NCBI GenBank assembly: GCA_003543135.1
Contig: DPJG01000023.1
Location: 124,001-188,000, forward strand
DNA from: Rheinheimera sp.
GTDB taxonomy: Bacteria; Pseudomonadota; Gammaproteobacteria; Enterobacterales; Alteromonadaceae
Reading direction: 5' to 3'
DNA: 64,000 nucleotides
The notes beneath the pieces are model-generated. The model was not told the origin of the DNA and made no database searches. It worked only from the letters and a program-made list of their open reading frames with translations. Shown here piece by piece: positions 37,058 through 48,022 of the stretch. The translations under genes and the position numbers were made by a program. Position 1 is the first letter of the stretch; each line of letters opens with the position of its first letter.

Positions 37058-38194
37058 GTGACCGATCCCATTGCAAATTTTGACGATATCCGCCCATACC
37101 ACGATAACGAAGTTGCGGCTGCAGTACAGCGTATTATTGCCGATCCGGAGTTTATCCGTGCCATAGTGCAGCATCGCCTTGGCAGTCAATCTAAGTTACT
37201 GAATTTTATCGCGGCACCAATGGTCAGCTGGTATTTACGCCGGCACTGGTCTGGTTTTAAGTCGGTAGAAGCAGTACAACGTTATGTGGCTGTCTATCTG
37301 AATAAAAGCCTGAAAAAAACCACGGCCGGAGTTACTTTTAGCGGTCTGGAAGCGCTGGATAAAACCAAGTCTTATTTATTTGTGTCCAATCATCGGGATA
37401 TTGCGATGGATCCGGCGCTGGTGAACTGGTGTTTGCATCAACAGGGTTTTGATACCGCCCGTATTGCCATTGGCGACAATTTACTGAAAAAGCCCTGCGC
37501 CACTGAGCTGATGAAACTGAACAAAAGTTTTATTGTCCGCCGCTCCGCCAAAGGCCCACGCGAGATGATTAAAGCGCTGGGACAACTGTCTGCCTATATC
37601 GCCCATTCACTGCAAACTGGTCATCATATCTGGATAGCGCAAAAAGAAGGCCGGGCTAAAGATGGCAATGACGCGACAGATCCGGCCATCCTGAAAATGT
37701 TTTATATCAATGGCAAACAGCAACAAATAGAATTTACTGACTATATGCGCTCGTTACAGATAGTGCCGGTGTGTTTGTCTTATGAATACGACCCTTGTGA
37801 CGCCGCCAAAGCCAATGAGCTTTATCAGCTGGCAACAGAAGGCAATTATCAAAAAACAGAATTTGAAGATATTGAGAGTATTATCAAAGGCATAGTGGGC
37901 TACAAAGGCAGGGTGCATGTGCACTTTGGTGCTGTACTGGAGAAAAACGAAGACTTAGAGAGTCCGGAAAGCGTGGCAGCAGCTATCGACCGCGAAATTT
38001 ATCAGGGTTATCGTTTCTATCCGGCCAATTATCAGGCCGCGGGACAAACCACGGCAGAGTCTGATAATGGTGCTTTTATGGCGAGGCTTCACGCTTTGCC
38101 AGCCGAAGTGCAACCTTATCTTCGTCAGATGTACGCCAATCCGCTTTTAAACGCGCAAAAAGCCAAGACTACAATAGCGGAGGCGAAACAATAA
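37058..38194 (+). CDS. Glycerol-3-phosphate/lysophospholipid acyltransferase-family protein
   Basis: A 378-residue protein with a PlsC-type acyltransferase domain. The catalytic block reads VSNHRDIAMDP (His112). The usual spacing is H-x4-D, whereas here the second Asp sits five residues on, with another Asp at +2; this branch seems to use a variant motif. A downstream WIAQKEGRAKDG matches the EGxR acyl-acceptor block. There is no signal peptide and no clear transmembrane helix, so it is probably peripheral to the membrane. GTG 37058 is the start, after CCAGGTAA. Its stop overlaps the DUF2960 start by one base. The acyl acceptor is unknown. Confidence 0.8.
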   Translation: MTDPIANFDDIRPYHDNEVAAAVQRIIADPEFIRAIVQHRLGSQSKLLNFIAAPMVSWYLRRHWSGFKSVEAVQRYVAVYLNKSLKKTTAGVTFSGLEALDKTKSYLFVSNHRDIAMDPALVNWCLHQQGFDTARIAIGDNLLKKPCATELMKLNKSFIVRRSAKGPREMIKALGQLSAYIAHSLQTGHHIWIAQKEGRAKDGNDATDPAILKMFYINGKQQQIEFTDYMRSLQIVPVCLSYEYDPCDAAKANELYQLATEGNYQKTEFEDIESIIKGIVGYKGRVHVHFGAVLEKNEDLESPESVAAAIDREIYQGYRFYPANYQAAGQTTAESDNGAFMARLHALPAEVQPYLRQMYANPLLNAQKAKTTIAEAKQ

Positions 38195-38445
38195 TGGCCA
38201 GAGCTATCACTTATAAGTTTAAAGGTCAGCCGCGTAAAATTGCCTTTAGTTACGACAAATTCCGCGACATTTATGAAGCAGTGGCTGCAGCTGAAGGCAT
38301 TGATTTAACTGCTTTTTTAAAGATGGAACAGCAGGTGGCAATGACTGCTAAACGCAGCGCTGCCATTAAAGACTTCCGGCAAAAAGAATTTATCCGCTTT
38401 GGTTTTAGCGACATTTATCTGCATAAAGACGACTCTGAACTTTAA
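38194..38445 (+). CDS. DUF2960 family small protein
   Basis: An 83-residue basic protein matching DUF2960, a family described from Shewanella, Vibrio and related genera. The sequence starts MARAITYKFKGQPRKIAFSY, has YEAVAAAEGIDLT in the middle, and ends FGFSDIYLHKDDSEL. It has no signal peptide. Its ATG overlaps the acyltransferase stop codon (TAATG at 38192-38196), so the two are coupled and may act together. Function unknown. Confidence 0.85.
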   Translation: MARAITYKFKGQPRKIAFSYDKFRDIYEAVAAAEGIDLTAFLKMEQQVAMTAKRSAAIKDFRQKEFIRFGFSDIYLHKDDSEL

Positions 38446-38547
38446 GCGCTGACAGTGAAACGTCCTTGTGATCTAGCGGGGGTCTTGCCCTTGTTGTCAT
38501 GCCCCCAACAAGCCTGAACTAAAGCTTATCGTAAGCGCCTCACTTAT

Positions 38548-39051
38548 TTAATTTTTCACGTCCAAAAGACTATCGGGCTTAGCGCCGCCGGAGTGCTTTT
38601 TGCAAAGTTTCGGCTGTTCGGGGCAGTAAATCAGCTGATCACCGACTTTAATCTTGGCTTGGTCAAACCAGCCAGGCGGCATTTCTAGTGCAGCGCGCAC
38701 AATGCGCTCAGACGGATGCAGGGTTTCGGTATTGGCCTGCATCGAGCGGATGGCTACAATACGCCAGTTGCTATCAATAAAAGCCACATCCAGCGACTCC
38801 GGTGTATTTTTCATCCAGAGCACCATTTCTGCTGGTTGTTGCAACAACAGCAACATGCCATGTTTCAGCGGTGATTGCCCCATAAGTCCCTGACTACGTT
38901 TAGCCGGCGTATCAGCTAACTGCACCTGAATTTGCTGATCTTTTACCTGTAGCTGCACCAGGCTGAATGTTTCCGATAAGCCGGCAGCATGGCAAGCGGC
39001 GAGGCTTAACAGCATTAGAATACTGAACAATAATGTGGCTCGGGATAACAT
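38548..39051 (-). CDS. DUF192 family lipoprotein
   Basis: A 167-residue protein whose N-terminus MLSRATLLFSILMLLSLAAC ends in a plausible lipobox (LAAC), so it is probably a lipoprotein. The rest is a DUF192 domain: LADTPAKRSQGLMGQ, MLLLLQQPAEMVLWMKNT, SLDVAFID and the end GWFDQAKIKVGDQL. DUF192 proteins are small extracytoplasmic domains found in many bacteria and archaea, with no settled function. It is transcribed alone on the minus strand between DUF2960 and ald. The C-terminal extension (CPEQPKLCKKHSGG) has two further Cys, perhaps a disulphide. Confidence 0.85.
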   Translation of the reverse strand: MLSRATLLFSILMLLSLAACHAAGLSETFSLVQLQVKDQQIQVQLADTPAKRSQGLMGQSPLKHGMLLLLQQPAEMVLWMKNTPESLDVAFIDSNWRIVAIRSMQANTETLHPSERIVRAALEMPPGWFDQAKIKVGDQLIYCPEQPKLCKKHSGGAKPDSLLDVKN

Positions 39052-39146
39052 GCAGGCTGCTCTTTTTTATCAGTTTTTTATCCTAACGCGGCTGCCCGAG
39101 CCATGACAAGACCCAGTTTTGCCGGTTGGTCTGATTTGGGCAATAA

Positions 39147-39174
39147 AAAAGCCAGCATGAAGCTGGCTTTTTTT
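39147..39174 (-). terminator. Terminator after ald (minus strand), probably bidirectional
   Basis: GCCAGC (39151-39156) and GCTGGC (39162-39167) form a stem flanked by A and T tracts on both sides. It lies directly downstream of the ald stop. Confidence 0.8.
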
Positions 39175-39186
39175 GCAAACCATAAA

Positions 39187-40308
39187 TTAGTTCGCGTTTA
39201 ATGCCTGGCGCGGATCGACAAAAGTCAGGTTTAAGGCTTCAGCAACATGCTGATTCACCACCTGGCCGTTGATCACGTTCAGACCGTTTAATAAATGCTG
39301 ATCTTCTAACAGCGCAGCTTTATAACCTTTGTTCGCCAGTTTAATGATAAAAGGCAAAGTGGCGTTATTCAGTGCAAAAGTAGAAGTTAAAGGCACAGCA
39401 CCTGGCATGTTGGCCACACAGTAGTGCACCACATCGTCCACGATAAAGGTTGGTTCAGCATGAGTGGTGGCATAAGAAGTTTCCACACAACCGCCCTGAT
39501 CAATAGCCACGTCAACGATAGCTGAGCCTGGTTTCATTTTACGAACATGTTCACGGGTCACTAATTTAGGTGCAGCGGCACCTGGAATTAATACACCGCC
39601 AATCACTAAATCGGCTTCCAGTACATGTTTTTCCAGCGCGTCAGCAGTGGAATAAATCGCTTTGACGGCACCGTTAAACTGGGCATTAATACGGCGTAAT
39701 ACGTCAACGCTGCGGTCCAGTACCACAACGTCAGCACCTAAACCCAAAGCCATTTGTGCAGCGTTGGTACCCACCATACCACCACCGATCACTACAACTT
39801 TGGCAGGTTCTACACCTGGCACACCACCTAACAACATACCGCGGCCAGCACAGGATTTTTCCAAAGCGCGGGCACCGGCCTGAATTGACATACGGCCTGC
39901 TACTTCTGACATAGGCGCCAACAGTGGTAAACCACCACGGTTGTCGGTCACAGTTTCATAAGCAATACAGATAGCTTTTGATTTGATCAAATCTTCAGTT
40001 TGTGGCAAATCCGGTGCTAAGTGCAGGTAAGTAAACAGAATTTGGCCTTCACGCAGCATAGCGCGCTCAACAGCCTGTGGCTCTTTTACTTTTACAATCA
40101 TGTCGCTTTTGGCAAAAACTTCAGCTGCTGTTGCCAGCACTTCAGCACCTGCTGCAGTGTAATCTGCATCACCAAAACCGATGCCGCTGCCGGCATTGTG
40201 TTCAACATAAACTTTGTGACCGTGAGCAACCAGTTCGCGAACGCTGGCTGGAGTCATACCGACGCGGTATTCGTGGTTTTTGATTTCTTTTGGCACGCCA
40301 ATAATCAT
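39187..40308 (-). CDS. ald: Alanine dehydrogenase
   Basis: A 373-residue NAD-dependent alanine dehydrogenase that converts alanine to pyruvate and ammonia. Motifs are the N-terminal MIIGVPKEIKNHEYRVGMTP, the KVKEPQ substrate block, the dinucleotide-binding VVIGGGMVGTNAA and the C-terminal VDVAIDQGGC followed by HYCVANMPGAVP. The length is typical for Ald. It is transcribed away from lrp with 135 bp between the two start codons. Lrp-type regulators commonly control ald from such positions, so Lrp control is likely. The start is ATG 40308. Confidence 0.96.
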   Translation of the reverse strand: MIIGVPKEIKNHEYRVGMTPASVRELVAHGHKVYVEHNAGSGIGFGDADYTAAGAEVLATAAEVFAKSDMIVKVKEPQAVERAMLREGQILFTYLHLAPDLPQTEDLIKSKAICIAYETVTDNRGGLPLLAPMSEVAGRMSIQAGARALEKSCAGRGMLLGGVPGVEPAKVVVIGGGMVGTNAAQMALGLGADVVVLDRSVDVLRRINAQFNGAVKAIYSTADALEKHVLEADLVIGGVLIPGAAAPKLVTREHVRKMKPGSAIVDVAIDQGGCVETSYATTHAEPTFIVDDVVHYCVANMPGAVPLTSTFALNNATLPFIIKLANKGYKAALLEDQHLLNGLNVINGQVVNQHVAEALNLTFVDPRQALNAN

Positions 40309-40443
40309 GATTTTCTGCCTGTGTAGGGTTGGTAAAAATATTTCGCTAGTATAATGTGATTTTTGCGGAATGAATGGTTGTTTTTATGGCGTTCAATAGT
40401 GGAAAATGCTAATTATTAAACTTTAAAAGAATTATTATCTGGT

Positions 40444-40932
40444 ATGTTTCCGCAATATAAAGAGCTGAAAAAACTCGACCGTATCGACCGTAAAATTTTG
40501 CTTGAGCTGCAAAAAGACGGCCGCTTGTCCAATGTCGAACTGGCCAAAAGGGTGGGGCTGAGTCCAACCCCTTGTCTGGAGCGCGTAAAAAGGCTGGAAA
40601 CTGATGAATTTATTCTGGGTTATACCGCTTTGGTTGACCCGAACAAGGTTGGTGCTGCGCTTTTGGTGTTTGTCGAAATAACCTTAAGTAAAACCTCACC
40701 TGAGGATTTTGATGAATTCAGCAAAGCGGTACAAAAGCTGGACGAAATTCTGGAGTGTCACCTGGTATCCGGCAGTTTTGACTTTTTATTAAAAACCAGG
40801 GTGGCCAATATGGCGGCCTATCGTGAATTATTGGGCGAAACCTTATTAAGGCTGCCCAGTGTGCGCGAAAGCCGGACCTATGTGGTGATGGAAGAGGTGA
40901 AACAAACGACTTTTGTCACAGTAGCTGGTTAA
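40444..40932 (+). CDS. lrp: Leucine-responsive regulatory protein
   Basis: A 162-residue AsnC/Lrp regulator, near-identical in its key blocks to E. coli Lrp: KLDRIDRKILLELQKDGRLS, the recognition helix region AKRVGLSPTPCLERVKRL, ECHLVSGSFDFLLKTRV in the RAM ligand domain, and LRLPSVRESRTYVVMEEVKQ. It senses leucine and related amino acids and binds DNA as octamers or hexadecamers. It lies divergent from ald and upstream of ftsK, the same lrp-ftsK order as in E. coli. The ribosome binding site before ATG 40444 is weak and the region is very AT-rich, which fits autoregulation. Confidence 0.96.
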   Translation: MFPQYKELKKLDRIDRKILLELQKDGRLSNVELAKRVGLSPTPCLERVKRLETDEFILGYTALVDPNKVGAALLVFVEITLSKTSPEDFDEFSKAVQKLDEILECHLVSGSFDFLLKTRVANMAAYRELLGETLLRLPSVRESRTYVVMEEVKQTTFVTVAG

Positions 40933-41048
40933 ATAACAAGCAGATAGCATCACAATGCGCCCGGAGGCAGCCTTTAAACTGATGCACTTGCAGCTGCTCT
41001 CTGGTATCGTAACAAGGCATTTTTTTGTTTTTTCATAGGGCAACTGGC

Positions 41049-43997
41049 TTGCAAGCGAAAACGGTATTTTCACTCAATGGTGTTCAGCGTCTGGTTGAAG
41101 TTGGACTGATCCTTTTTGCGGGCGCAGCCGCATTTATGTTATTGGCTTTATTAAGTTTTGACCCTGCCGATCCAAGCTGGTCACAAACCGGCTATCAAAC
41201 CGATATTCAGAATTTTGCCGGACCCGTTGGTGCTGAAGTGGCCGACATTCTGTTTTGTGTATTTGGCTGGCTGTCGTATTTGTTTCCGCCGTTTTTTGCT
41301 TTTTGTGGTTATCTGTTGTTTAAACGTTTTAAAGATCTGATTTCACTGGACTATATGATCCTCGGCCTGCGCTTGCTTGGCCTGTTGCTGACCGTGATCT
41401 CAGCCTGCGCCATCAGCAGCATTAACTTTGACGACTTTTACATTTATTCATCCGGCGGTGTGGTAGGGGATGTCATTGCCAGTAAGTTATTACCCAATTT
41501 AAATTTTGTTGGCAGCAGCTTATTGCTGCTGTGTAGTTTTTGTATTGGTTTAACTTTATTGACCGGAATTTCCTGGCTGACTGTTGCCGATGAGCTTGGC
41601 CGGTTGGTGGTGGAAAGCTGGTATTTTATCAATGACCTGCCAGCACGTATCCGTCAATGGCGTGAACCACAACAAAACGCCATAACCAACGAGACAATTC
41701 ACGCCAAAGCTGTGGCCCGCTCTGCTCAGAAAGTGGCGCCTTATGCTGAGCCTGAGCAGCATGAAACAGCAAAAGATTTAACCGCAGATTTAATGTCTGG
41801 CCCGCACACGATCAACGATGAAGCTGAGGTTCAGTTGGCAGGCAGTGTTGTGGGCAATGAAACCAGTGTTGAAGGCGTCGCTGAGCGGATTGAACCTGCC
41901 TTTTCATTACGTACAGATGAGCCGGTCGAGCCTGTGCTCAGTTTTGATACTTTGCACCAGGTGCAACAGGACCACAACTTCAGCACGACCGCCAATAGTG
42001 CCGACTTCGATACTCAGGCTTATTTGCAAAAAGCCACAAAACCATCAAAACAAGACACAGTCTCTGCAGTACCTGTGGTGCAACATGCTGTGATGCCTCA
42101 GGTTGAGCGCGCAGAACTGGCAATTGAGCCACCGGCAGCTGTCATCAAAGTGCATCCTGAATTACAAAGCCGCGCCTTTTTCCCGCCATCGGATGCAGAA
42201 GTAGAGCCTTTGCCTTTTGCGCCACTGGATGTGAATACAGAGGCACATGCTTTTGTCAGCGTCGATGCCCTGTCGGATGATGATTTAACTTTCAGCGCTA
42301 TCGACGACAGATACGCCGAAGCTGAGTTACAACAGAGTTTTGTGCATACCCAAAGCGCGAATCCGGCTTTGACAGACTATGTGCCTTATCATCAGGCTTC
42401 GACTACCAGCAGCAATGTGGCCGCGGCTGCAGCTGCGGAATTTGACGCTGACGATGAAGACGACAATATTGGCACTGGCGCAGCAGTTGTTAAATCAGAA
42501 GATGAATTGCCTTCTATCCAGTTACTCGATCGGCCAAACAAAACCATCAATCCGATTTCTGAAGAAGATTTGGAAAAAGTCTCGCGTTTAGTGGAAGCCA
42601 AATTGCTCGACTTTAACGTCGATGCCAAAGTGGTGGGTGTGTATCCGGGCCCTGTGGTTACCCGCTTTGAACTTGATTTAGCACCTGGCGTGAAAGTCAG
42701 CAAAATAACCGGTTTATCCAAAGACTTAGCCCGCTCTTTATCGGCTATCAGTGTGCGGGTGGTGGAAGTGATTCCGGGTAAATCATATATAGGGTTAGAG
42801 CTGCCCAACCAGCACCGCGAAATAGTGCGGTTGTCGGAAGTAATTGGCGATGAAATTTTTGAACAGTCAAAATCGCCGCTAACCATGGTGCTGGGTAAAG
42901 ACATTGCCGGTAAGTCTGTGGTGGCCGATCTTGCCAAAATGCCGCATTTATTGGTGGCAGGTACCACGGGTTCGGGTAAGTCAGTTGGCGTTAATGTGAT
43001 GATCTGTAGTTTGCTCTACAAATCTACGCCGGACGATGTACGTTTCCTGATGATTGACCCTAAGATGCTGGAACTGTCCGTTTATGAAGGCATTCCACAC
43101 TTATTAACCGAAGTTGTCACTGACATGAAAGAAGCGGCCAATGGCCTGCGCTGGTGTGTCGGTGAAATGGAGCGCCGTTATAAGCTGATGTCGGCGCTTG
43201 GGGTGCGGAATCTAAAAGGTTACAACGTCAAAGTAGCGGATGCCATTGCTGAAGGTAAACCTCTGCGTGACCCGTTATGGCGCCCGTCGGACGATATGCG
43301 CGGTGAGCCGCCGTTGTTAGAGAAATTACCCTCTATTGTCGTGGTCATCGATGAATTTGCCGACATGATGATGATTGTGGGTAAAAAAGTTGAAGAGCTG
43401 ATTGCCCGTATCGCGCAAAAAGCGCGCGCCGCCGGTATTCATTTGATTCTGGCAACACAAAGGCCGTCTGTGGATGTGATTACAGGTTTAATTAAAGCCA
43501 ATATTCCAACCCGCATTGCCTTCCAGGTGTCGTCAAAAATTGACTCGCGCACCATTTTGGATCAACAAGGTGCAGAAAGTTTATTAGGCCAGGGTGACAT
43601 GTTATATCTGCCACCAGGCTCTGGTGTGCCTAACCGGGTCCATGGCGCTTTTGTCGACGACCATGAAGTGCATGCAGTGGTGGCAGACTGGAAAAAACGT
43701 GGCCGGCCAAATTATATTCCGGACATTTTAAGCGGCGAAACCAGTGAAGAAAACCTGTTACCAGGCGAAACACTGGAAGATGAAGATGCTGAGTCCGATC
43801 CGCTGTTTGACCAGGCTGTGGCTTTTGTCACCGAAAGCCGTAAAGCGTCGGTATCCGGTGTGCAGCGTCGTTTCCGTATTGGTTATAACCGCGCTGCCCG
43901 TTTAGTCGAAACCATGGAACAAGTCGGTATCGTCAGTGGCCCTGGCCATAACGGTAACAGAGAAGTGTTGGCACCTCCGCCACCAAAAGGGTTTTAA
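41049..43997 (+). CDS. ftsK: DNA translocase FtsK
   Basis: A protein of about 980 residues. It has four hydrophobic segments in the first 190 residues, a long acidic variable linker (about 220-490), and a C-terminal motor: Walker A GTTGSGKS at about 637, Walker [12 protein letters not shown], and a final gamma winged-helix domain ([20 protein letters not shown]) that reads KOPS sequences. It coordinates division with chromosome dimer resolution. There is no ATG in a suitable place: TTG 41049 is preferred because AGGG lies at 41037-41040; an in-frame TTG at 41025 would add eight residues. The linker is shorter than in E. coli FtsK. lolA begins directly after its stop. Confidence 0.94.
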   Translation: MQAKTVFSLNGVQRLVEVGLILFAGAAAFMLLALLSFDPADPSWSQTGYQTDIQNFAGPVGAEVADILFCVFGWLSYLFPPFFAFCGYLLFKRFKDLISLDYMILGLRLLGLLLTVISACAISSINFDDFYIYSSGGVVGDVIASKLLPNLNFVGSSLLLLCSFCIGLTLLTGISWLTVADELGRLVVESWYFINDLPARIRQWREPQQNAITNETIHAKAVARSAQKVAPYAEPEQHETAKDLTADLMSGPHTINDEAEVQLAGSVVGNETSVEGVAERIEPAFSLRTDEPVEPVLSFDTLHQVQQDHNFSTTANSADFDTQAYLQKATKPSKQDTVSAVPVVQHAVMPQVERAELAIEPPAAVIKVHPELQSRAFFPPSDAEVEPLPFAPLDVNTEAHAFVSVDALSDDDLTFSAIDDRYAEAELQQSFVHTQSANPALTDYVPYHQASTTSSNVAAAAAAEFDADDEDDNIGTGAAVVKSEDELPSIQLLDRPNKTINPISEEDLEKVSRLVEAKLLDFNVDAKVVGVYPGPVVTRFELDLAPGVKVSKITGLSKDLARSLSAISVRVVEVIPGKSYIGLELPNQHREIVRLSEVIGDEIFEQSKSPLTMVLGKDIAGKSVVADLAKMPHLLVAGTTGSGKSVGVNVMICSLLYKSTPDDVRFLMIDPKMLELSVYEGIPHLLTEVVTDMKEAANGLRWCVGEMERRYKLMSALGVRNLKGYNVKVADAIAEGKPLRDPLWRPSDDMRGEPPLLEKLPSIVVVIDEFADMMMIVGKKVEELIARIAQKARAAGIHLILATQRPSVDVITGLIKANIPTRIAFQVSSKIDSRTILDQQGAESLLGQGDMLYLPPGSGVPNRVHGAFVDDHEVHAVVADWKKRGRPNYIPDILSGETSEENLLPGETLEDEDAESDPLFDQAVAFVTESRKASVSGVQRRFRIGYNRAARLVETMEQVGIVSGPGHNGNREVLAPPPPKGF

Positions 43998-44630
43998 ATG
44001 AAGAAGTTATTATTTGTGCTTGGTACAGTGTTATTAAGCAACACAGTGCTGTTCAGTCAAGCTGCCTTTGCCGCCAATCAGGCGGCTGAACTAAAAAACA
44101 AACTGGCCAGGCTTTACAGTTATCAGGCCAGTTTTCAGCAAACTGTGGTCGATGCCAAAAACCAGCCGGTGCAGGAACAAGGTGAAGGGGTATTAACCTT
44201 AAAACAACCCTCACAGTTTAGGTTTGAAACCTTAAGCCCTGAGCCAAACCTGTTTATTGGTGATGGTAAAACCTTATGGCATTACAACGAGCTGCTCGAG
44301 CAAGTCAGCCTCTATGATGCCAAGAAAGAAGTGAACCGCACGCCCTTCGTGCTATTAACTTCCAACGACGCCAGCCTGTGGGCACAATATGAGGTTAGTG
44401 GTGAAGGCCAGCAGTTTATTATCACACCAAAAGATAAAGACAATCCGGTGCGCCAGCTGGTGCTGACTTTTGCAGGTACAGGTTTGTCACATATGGCGGT
44501 GCTGGATAACAACGGCCAGAAAACCGATTTTGAATTTTTAGCCATTCAGAACAATATCAATATCGACAGCAGCCTGTTTAAGTTTGAAGTTCCGGCTGGG
44601 GTTGAAGTGGACGACTTACGCAACAAGTGA
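43998..44630 (+). CDS. lolA: Outer-membrane lipoprotein carrier LolA
   Basis: A 210-residue periplasmic chaperone that moves lipoproteins from LolCDE to LolB. A signal peptide (MKKLLFVLGTVLLSNTVLFS, then QAAFA) is followed by the LolA fold, with SYQASFQQTVVDAKNQPVQE, QPSQFRFETLSPEPNLFIGD and YNELLEQVSLYDAKKEVNRT. The start abuts the ftsK stop with no gap, and the stop overlaps the rarA start (GTGA at 44627-44630). The ftsK-lolA-rarA order is conserved across gammaproteobacteria. Confidence 0.96.
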   Translation: MKKLLFVLGTVLLSNTVLFSQAAFAANQAAELKNKLARLYSYQASFQQTVVDAKNQPVQEQGEGVLTLKQPSQFRFETLSPEPNLFIGDGKTLWHYNELLEQVSLYDAKKEVNRTPFVLLTSNDASLWAQYEVSGEGQQFIITPKDKDNPVRQLVLTFAGTGLSHMAVLDNNGQKTDFEFLAIQNNINIDSSLFKFEVPAGVEVDDLRNK

Positions 44631-45970
44631 ACAGCCTGAGTTTTGATTTTCAGCCTGATGTCCGGCCCCTTGCCGCCAGACTCAGACCCTTAACACTGGC
44701 CGACTATGTCGGCCAGCAGCATTTGCTGGGGCCTGGTACACCGCTGAAACGTGCAATCGAAAGTGGTAAAGTCACGTCGCTGATTTTATGGGGGCCTCCA
44801 GGCACCGGTAAAACCACGCTGGCCGAACTGATTGCCGCACACGCCGACGCCTGTCTTGCGAAAATTTCTGCTGTCACTGCCGGTGTCAAAGAGATCCGTG
44901 ACGAAATAGCCGCCGCAAAAGCTCGGTTATACAGCCATCAGCAAAGAACCTTGTTATTTGTTGATGAAGTACATCGTTTTAATAAAAGCCAGCAAGACGC
45001 TTTTTTACCTCATATTGAAGATGGCACCATTATTTTTATTGGTGCCACCACCGAAAACCCGTCTTTTTCGCTGAACAACGCGCTGTTATCGCGCGCCCGG
45101 GTCTGCATTTTAAAAAAAATTGAAGCAAGCGAACTGCAAAAGGTGCTGCAACGTGCTTTATCAGACGTTGAACTGGGTCTTGGCGCGTTACAACTGCAGC
45201 TGGATGACGAAGCGGCGCAATTTTTGCTGATGCTGGCCGACGGTGATGCCCGTAAGCTCCTGAATTTATTAGAACTTGCCAGTGAGGCCGTGCAAAGCGA
45301 AGGTTCAAAGCATATTAGTGCCGCGCTGTTGAAACAGCTGGTGCCACGGCAATTACCCGGTTTTGATAATCAGGGTGATATGTTTTATGACCTGATTTCG
45401 GCTTTTCACAAGTCGGTGCGCGGCTCCAGTGCAGACGGAGCTTTGTATTGGTACTGTCGTATTCTGGAAGGCGGTGGTGACCCTTTATATGTGGCCAGAA
45501 GGTTATTGGCCATTGCTTCCGAAGATATTGGCAATGCCGACCCCAGGGCGCTCACCATAGCGCTGGATGCCTGGGATACCTACAGCAGGGTTGGGCCGGC
45601 AGAGGGCGAGCGTGCCATAGCGCAGGCGGCTATTTATCTGGCGCTGGCGCCAAAAAGCAATGCGGTGTATAGCGCTTTTAATCAGATGCGCACTTTGGTA
45701 CAGCAGCAACCTGCTTATGAAGTGCCGCTGCATCTGCGTAACGCCCCCACCAAATTATTAAAAGAAATGGGCCACGGCGAAAGTTATCGTTACGCCCACA
45801 ACGAAGCCGGTGCTTATGCCGCCGGTGAGCGTTATTTACCGGCGGAACTTGCCGGTCAGCAATTTTATCAACCGAGTGACAGAGGCCTGGAAAAACAGCT
45901 GCAGGAAAAAATAAAGTATCTGCAAATGCTGGATGAACAAGCGCGTTTGCAGGGGAAAAGCCGTGACTAA
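44627..45970 (+). CDS. rarA: Replication-associated recombination protein RarA (MgsA)
   Basis: A 447-residue AAA+ ATPase of the RarA/MgsA/WRNIP1 family, which acts at stalled replication forks. Motifs are the N-terminal RPLTLADYVGQQHLLG, Walker A WGPPGTGKTT, Walker B LLFVDEVHRFNKSQQD, sensor 1 IGATTENPSFSLN and the C-terminal tetramerisation domain with YRYAHNE. The start is GTG 44627, overlapping the lolA stop. The 3' end overlaps crcB by eight bases. Confidence 0.96.
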   Translation: MNSLSFDFQPDVRPLAARLRPLTLADYVGQQHLLGPGTPLKRAIESGKVTSLILWGPPGTGKTTLAELIAAHADACLAKISAVTAGVKEIRDEIAAAKARLYSHQQRTLLFVDEVHRFNKSQQDAFLPHIEDGTIIFIGATTENPSFSLNNALLSRARVCILKKIEASELQKVLQRALSDVELGLGALQLQLDDEAAQFLLMLADGDARKLLNLLELASEAVQSEGSKHISAALLKQLVPRQLPGFDNQGDMFYDLISAFHKSVRGSSADGALYWYCRILEGGGDPLYVARRLLAIASEDIGNADPRALTIALDAWDTYSRVGPAEGERAIAQAAIYLALAPKSNAVYSAFNQMRTLVQQQPAYEVPLHLRNAPTKLLKEMGHGESYRYAHNEAGAYAAGERYLPAELAGQQFYQPSDRGLEKQLQEKIKYLQMLDEQARLQGKSRD

Positions 45971-46349
45971 TGCCTTTTTCACCTATGGTCTGATTGCCAT
46001 TGGCGGTGCTATTGGCGCCTGTTTAAGATTTGCGTTAAACGAATGGACGCTACATCTTTTTGGTAGAGCATTTCCTTTTGGTACTTTGCTGGTTAATATT
46101 CTCGGGTCTTTTGTCATAGGCCTGTTGTATGGTCTGTTGATCACCGAGCAAATAGCGCCAAATCCGTGGCGGATTTTTATCGGCATTGGTGTGCTGGGTG
46201 CTTTTACCACTTTTTCAACATTTTCAATGGACACTGTGTTGCTGTTACAGCAGGGCGACTGGCTTAAAGCAATCGCCAATGTCGTGCTGAACCTGGTGTT
46301 GTGTTTAACCCTCGCCTGGCTTGGATTAAAGCTGGGCTCGATGAAGTAA
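45963..46349 (+). CDS. crcB: Fluoride-exporting channel CrcB/Fluc
   Basis: A four-helix membrane protein of 128 residues, the usual Fluc length. It has the family motifs GGAIGACLRFALN, FGTLLVNILGSF and GVLGAFTTFSTFS. It works as a dual-topology dimer that lets fluoride leave the cell. GTG 45963 is chosen, which overlaps the rarA stop; the longer frame would add a charged tail lying inside rarA. No fluoride riboswitch is seen, which fits constitutive expression from the ftsK-serS operon. Confidence 0.93.
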   Translation: MTNAFFTYGLIAIGGAIGACLRFALNEWTLHLFGRAFPFGTLLVNILGSFVIGLLYGLLITEQIAPNPWRIFIGIGVLGAFTTFSTFSMDTVLLLQQGDWLKAIANVVLNLVLCLTLAWLGLKLGSMK

Positions 46350-47648
<1,299 letters not shown>

Positions 47649-47656
47649 AAAAACTG

Positions 47657-47684
47657 GTGGTGTTTGGCTTAAACCAAACACCAC
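47657..47684. other. Stem-loop downstream of serS without a plus-strand T tract
   Basis: GTGGTGTTTGG (47657-47667) and CCAAACACCAC (47674-47684) form a perfect 11-bp stem with a 6-nt loop. No T tract follows on the plus strand; A residues before it would make a U tract only on the minus strand. It could protect the serS mRNA end or allow read-through into the small gene at 47755. Confidence 0.5.
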
Positions 47685-47754
47685 TACTTATGCGTTTTAA
47701 CTCTGAAGCATCATAAAAAGACACTGTTGAATTCTGCGGTAACAGGGTAAAAAA

Positions 47755-47940
47755 ATGACGACAACCACCCAAAATGTCCGGCCACAAACTGCGGTCAAAA
47801 AAGTCAGCATCAAAAAACGCACCAGCACGCTGAAAGTTGCACTCAGAGCTATATATTGGATCATCGTTGTTGCGGTGATCGCAGTGGTTGGTTTTATTGC
47901 GTTTGAGGCTTTTTGGACTTATTACAGTAATAGCCGTTAA
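47755..47940 (+). CDS. Small single-pass membrane protein
   Basis: A 61-residue protein I do not recognise. It has a Thr/Lys-rich, positively charged N-terminal half (about residues 1-27) and one strong membrane helix (WIIVVAVIAVVGFIAFEAFW, about 35-54), then a short polar end. The positive-inside rule puts the N-terminus in the cytoplasm. ATG 47755 has AGGG at 47743-47746 with good spacing. It lies between serS and a plus-strand terminator. A real small membrane protein is likely; its partner is unknown. Confidence 0.6.
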   Translation: MTTTTQNVRPQTAVKKVSIKKRTSTLKVALRAIYWIIVVAVIAVVGFIAFEAFWTYYSNSR

Positions 47941-47982
47941 CAGCAGCGGCTGGTTTTAAACCAGGTTAAAAGGATACAGCGC

Positions 47983-48013
47983 AACGGCAGCACAATGAAG
48001 GCTGCCGTTTTTA
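47983..48013 (+). terminator. Terminator after the small membrane-protein gene
   Basis: AACGGCAGC (47983-47991) pairs with GCTGCCGTT (48001-48009) across a 9-nt loop and is followed by TTTATTT. Confidence 0.7.
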
Positions 48014-48022
48014 TTTGTGGTG

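Noticed and set aside
42392-42967. 191-codon minus-strand frame inside ftsK
   Set aside because: It lies fully opposite the conserved FtsK linker and motor region, is Ser/Thr-rich in the way antisense frames are, and has no supported start.
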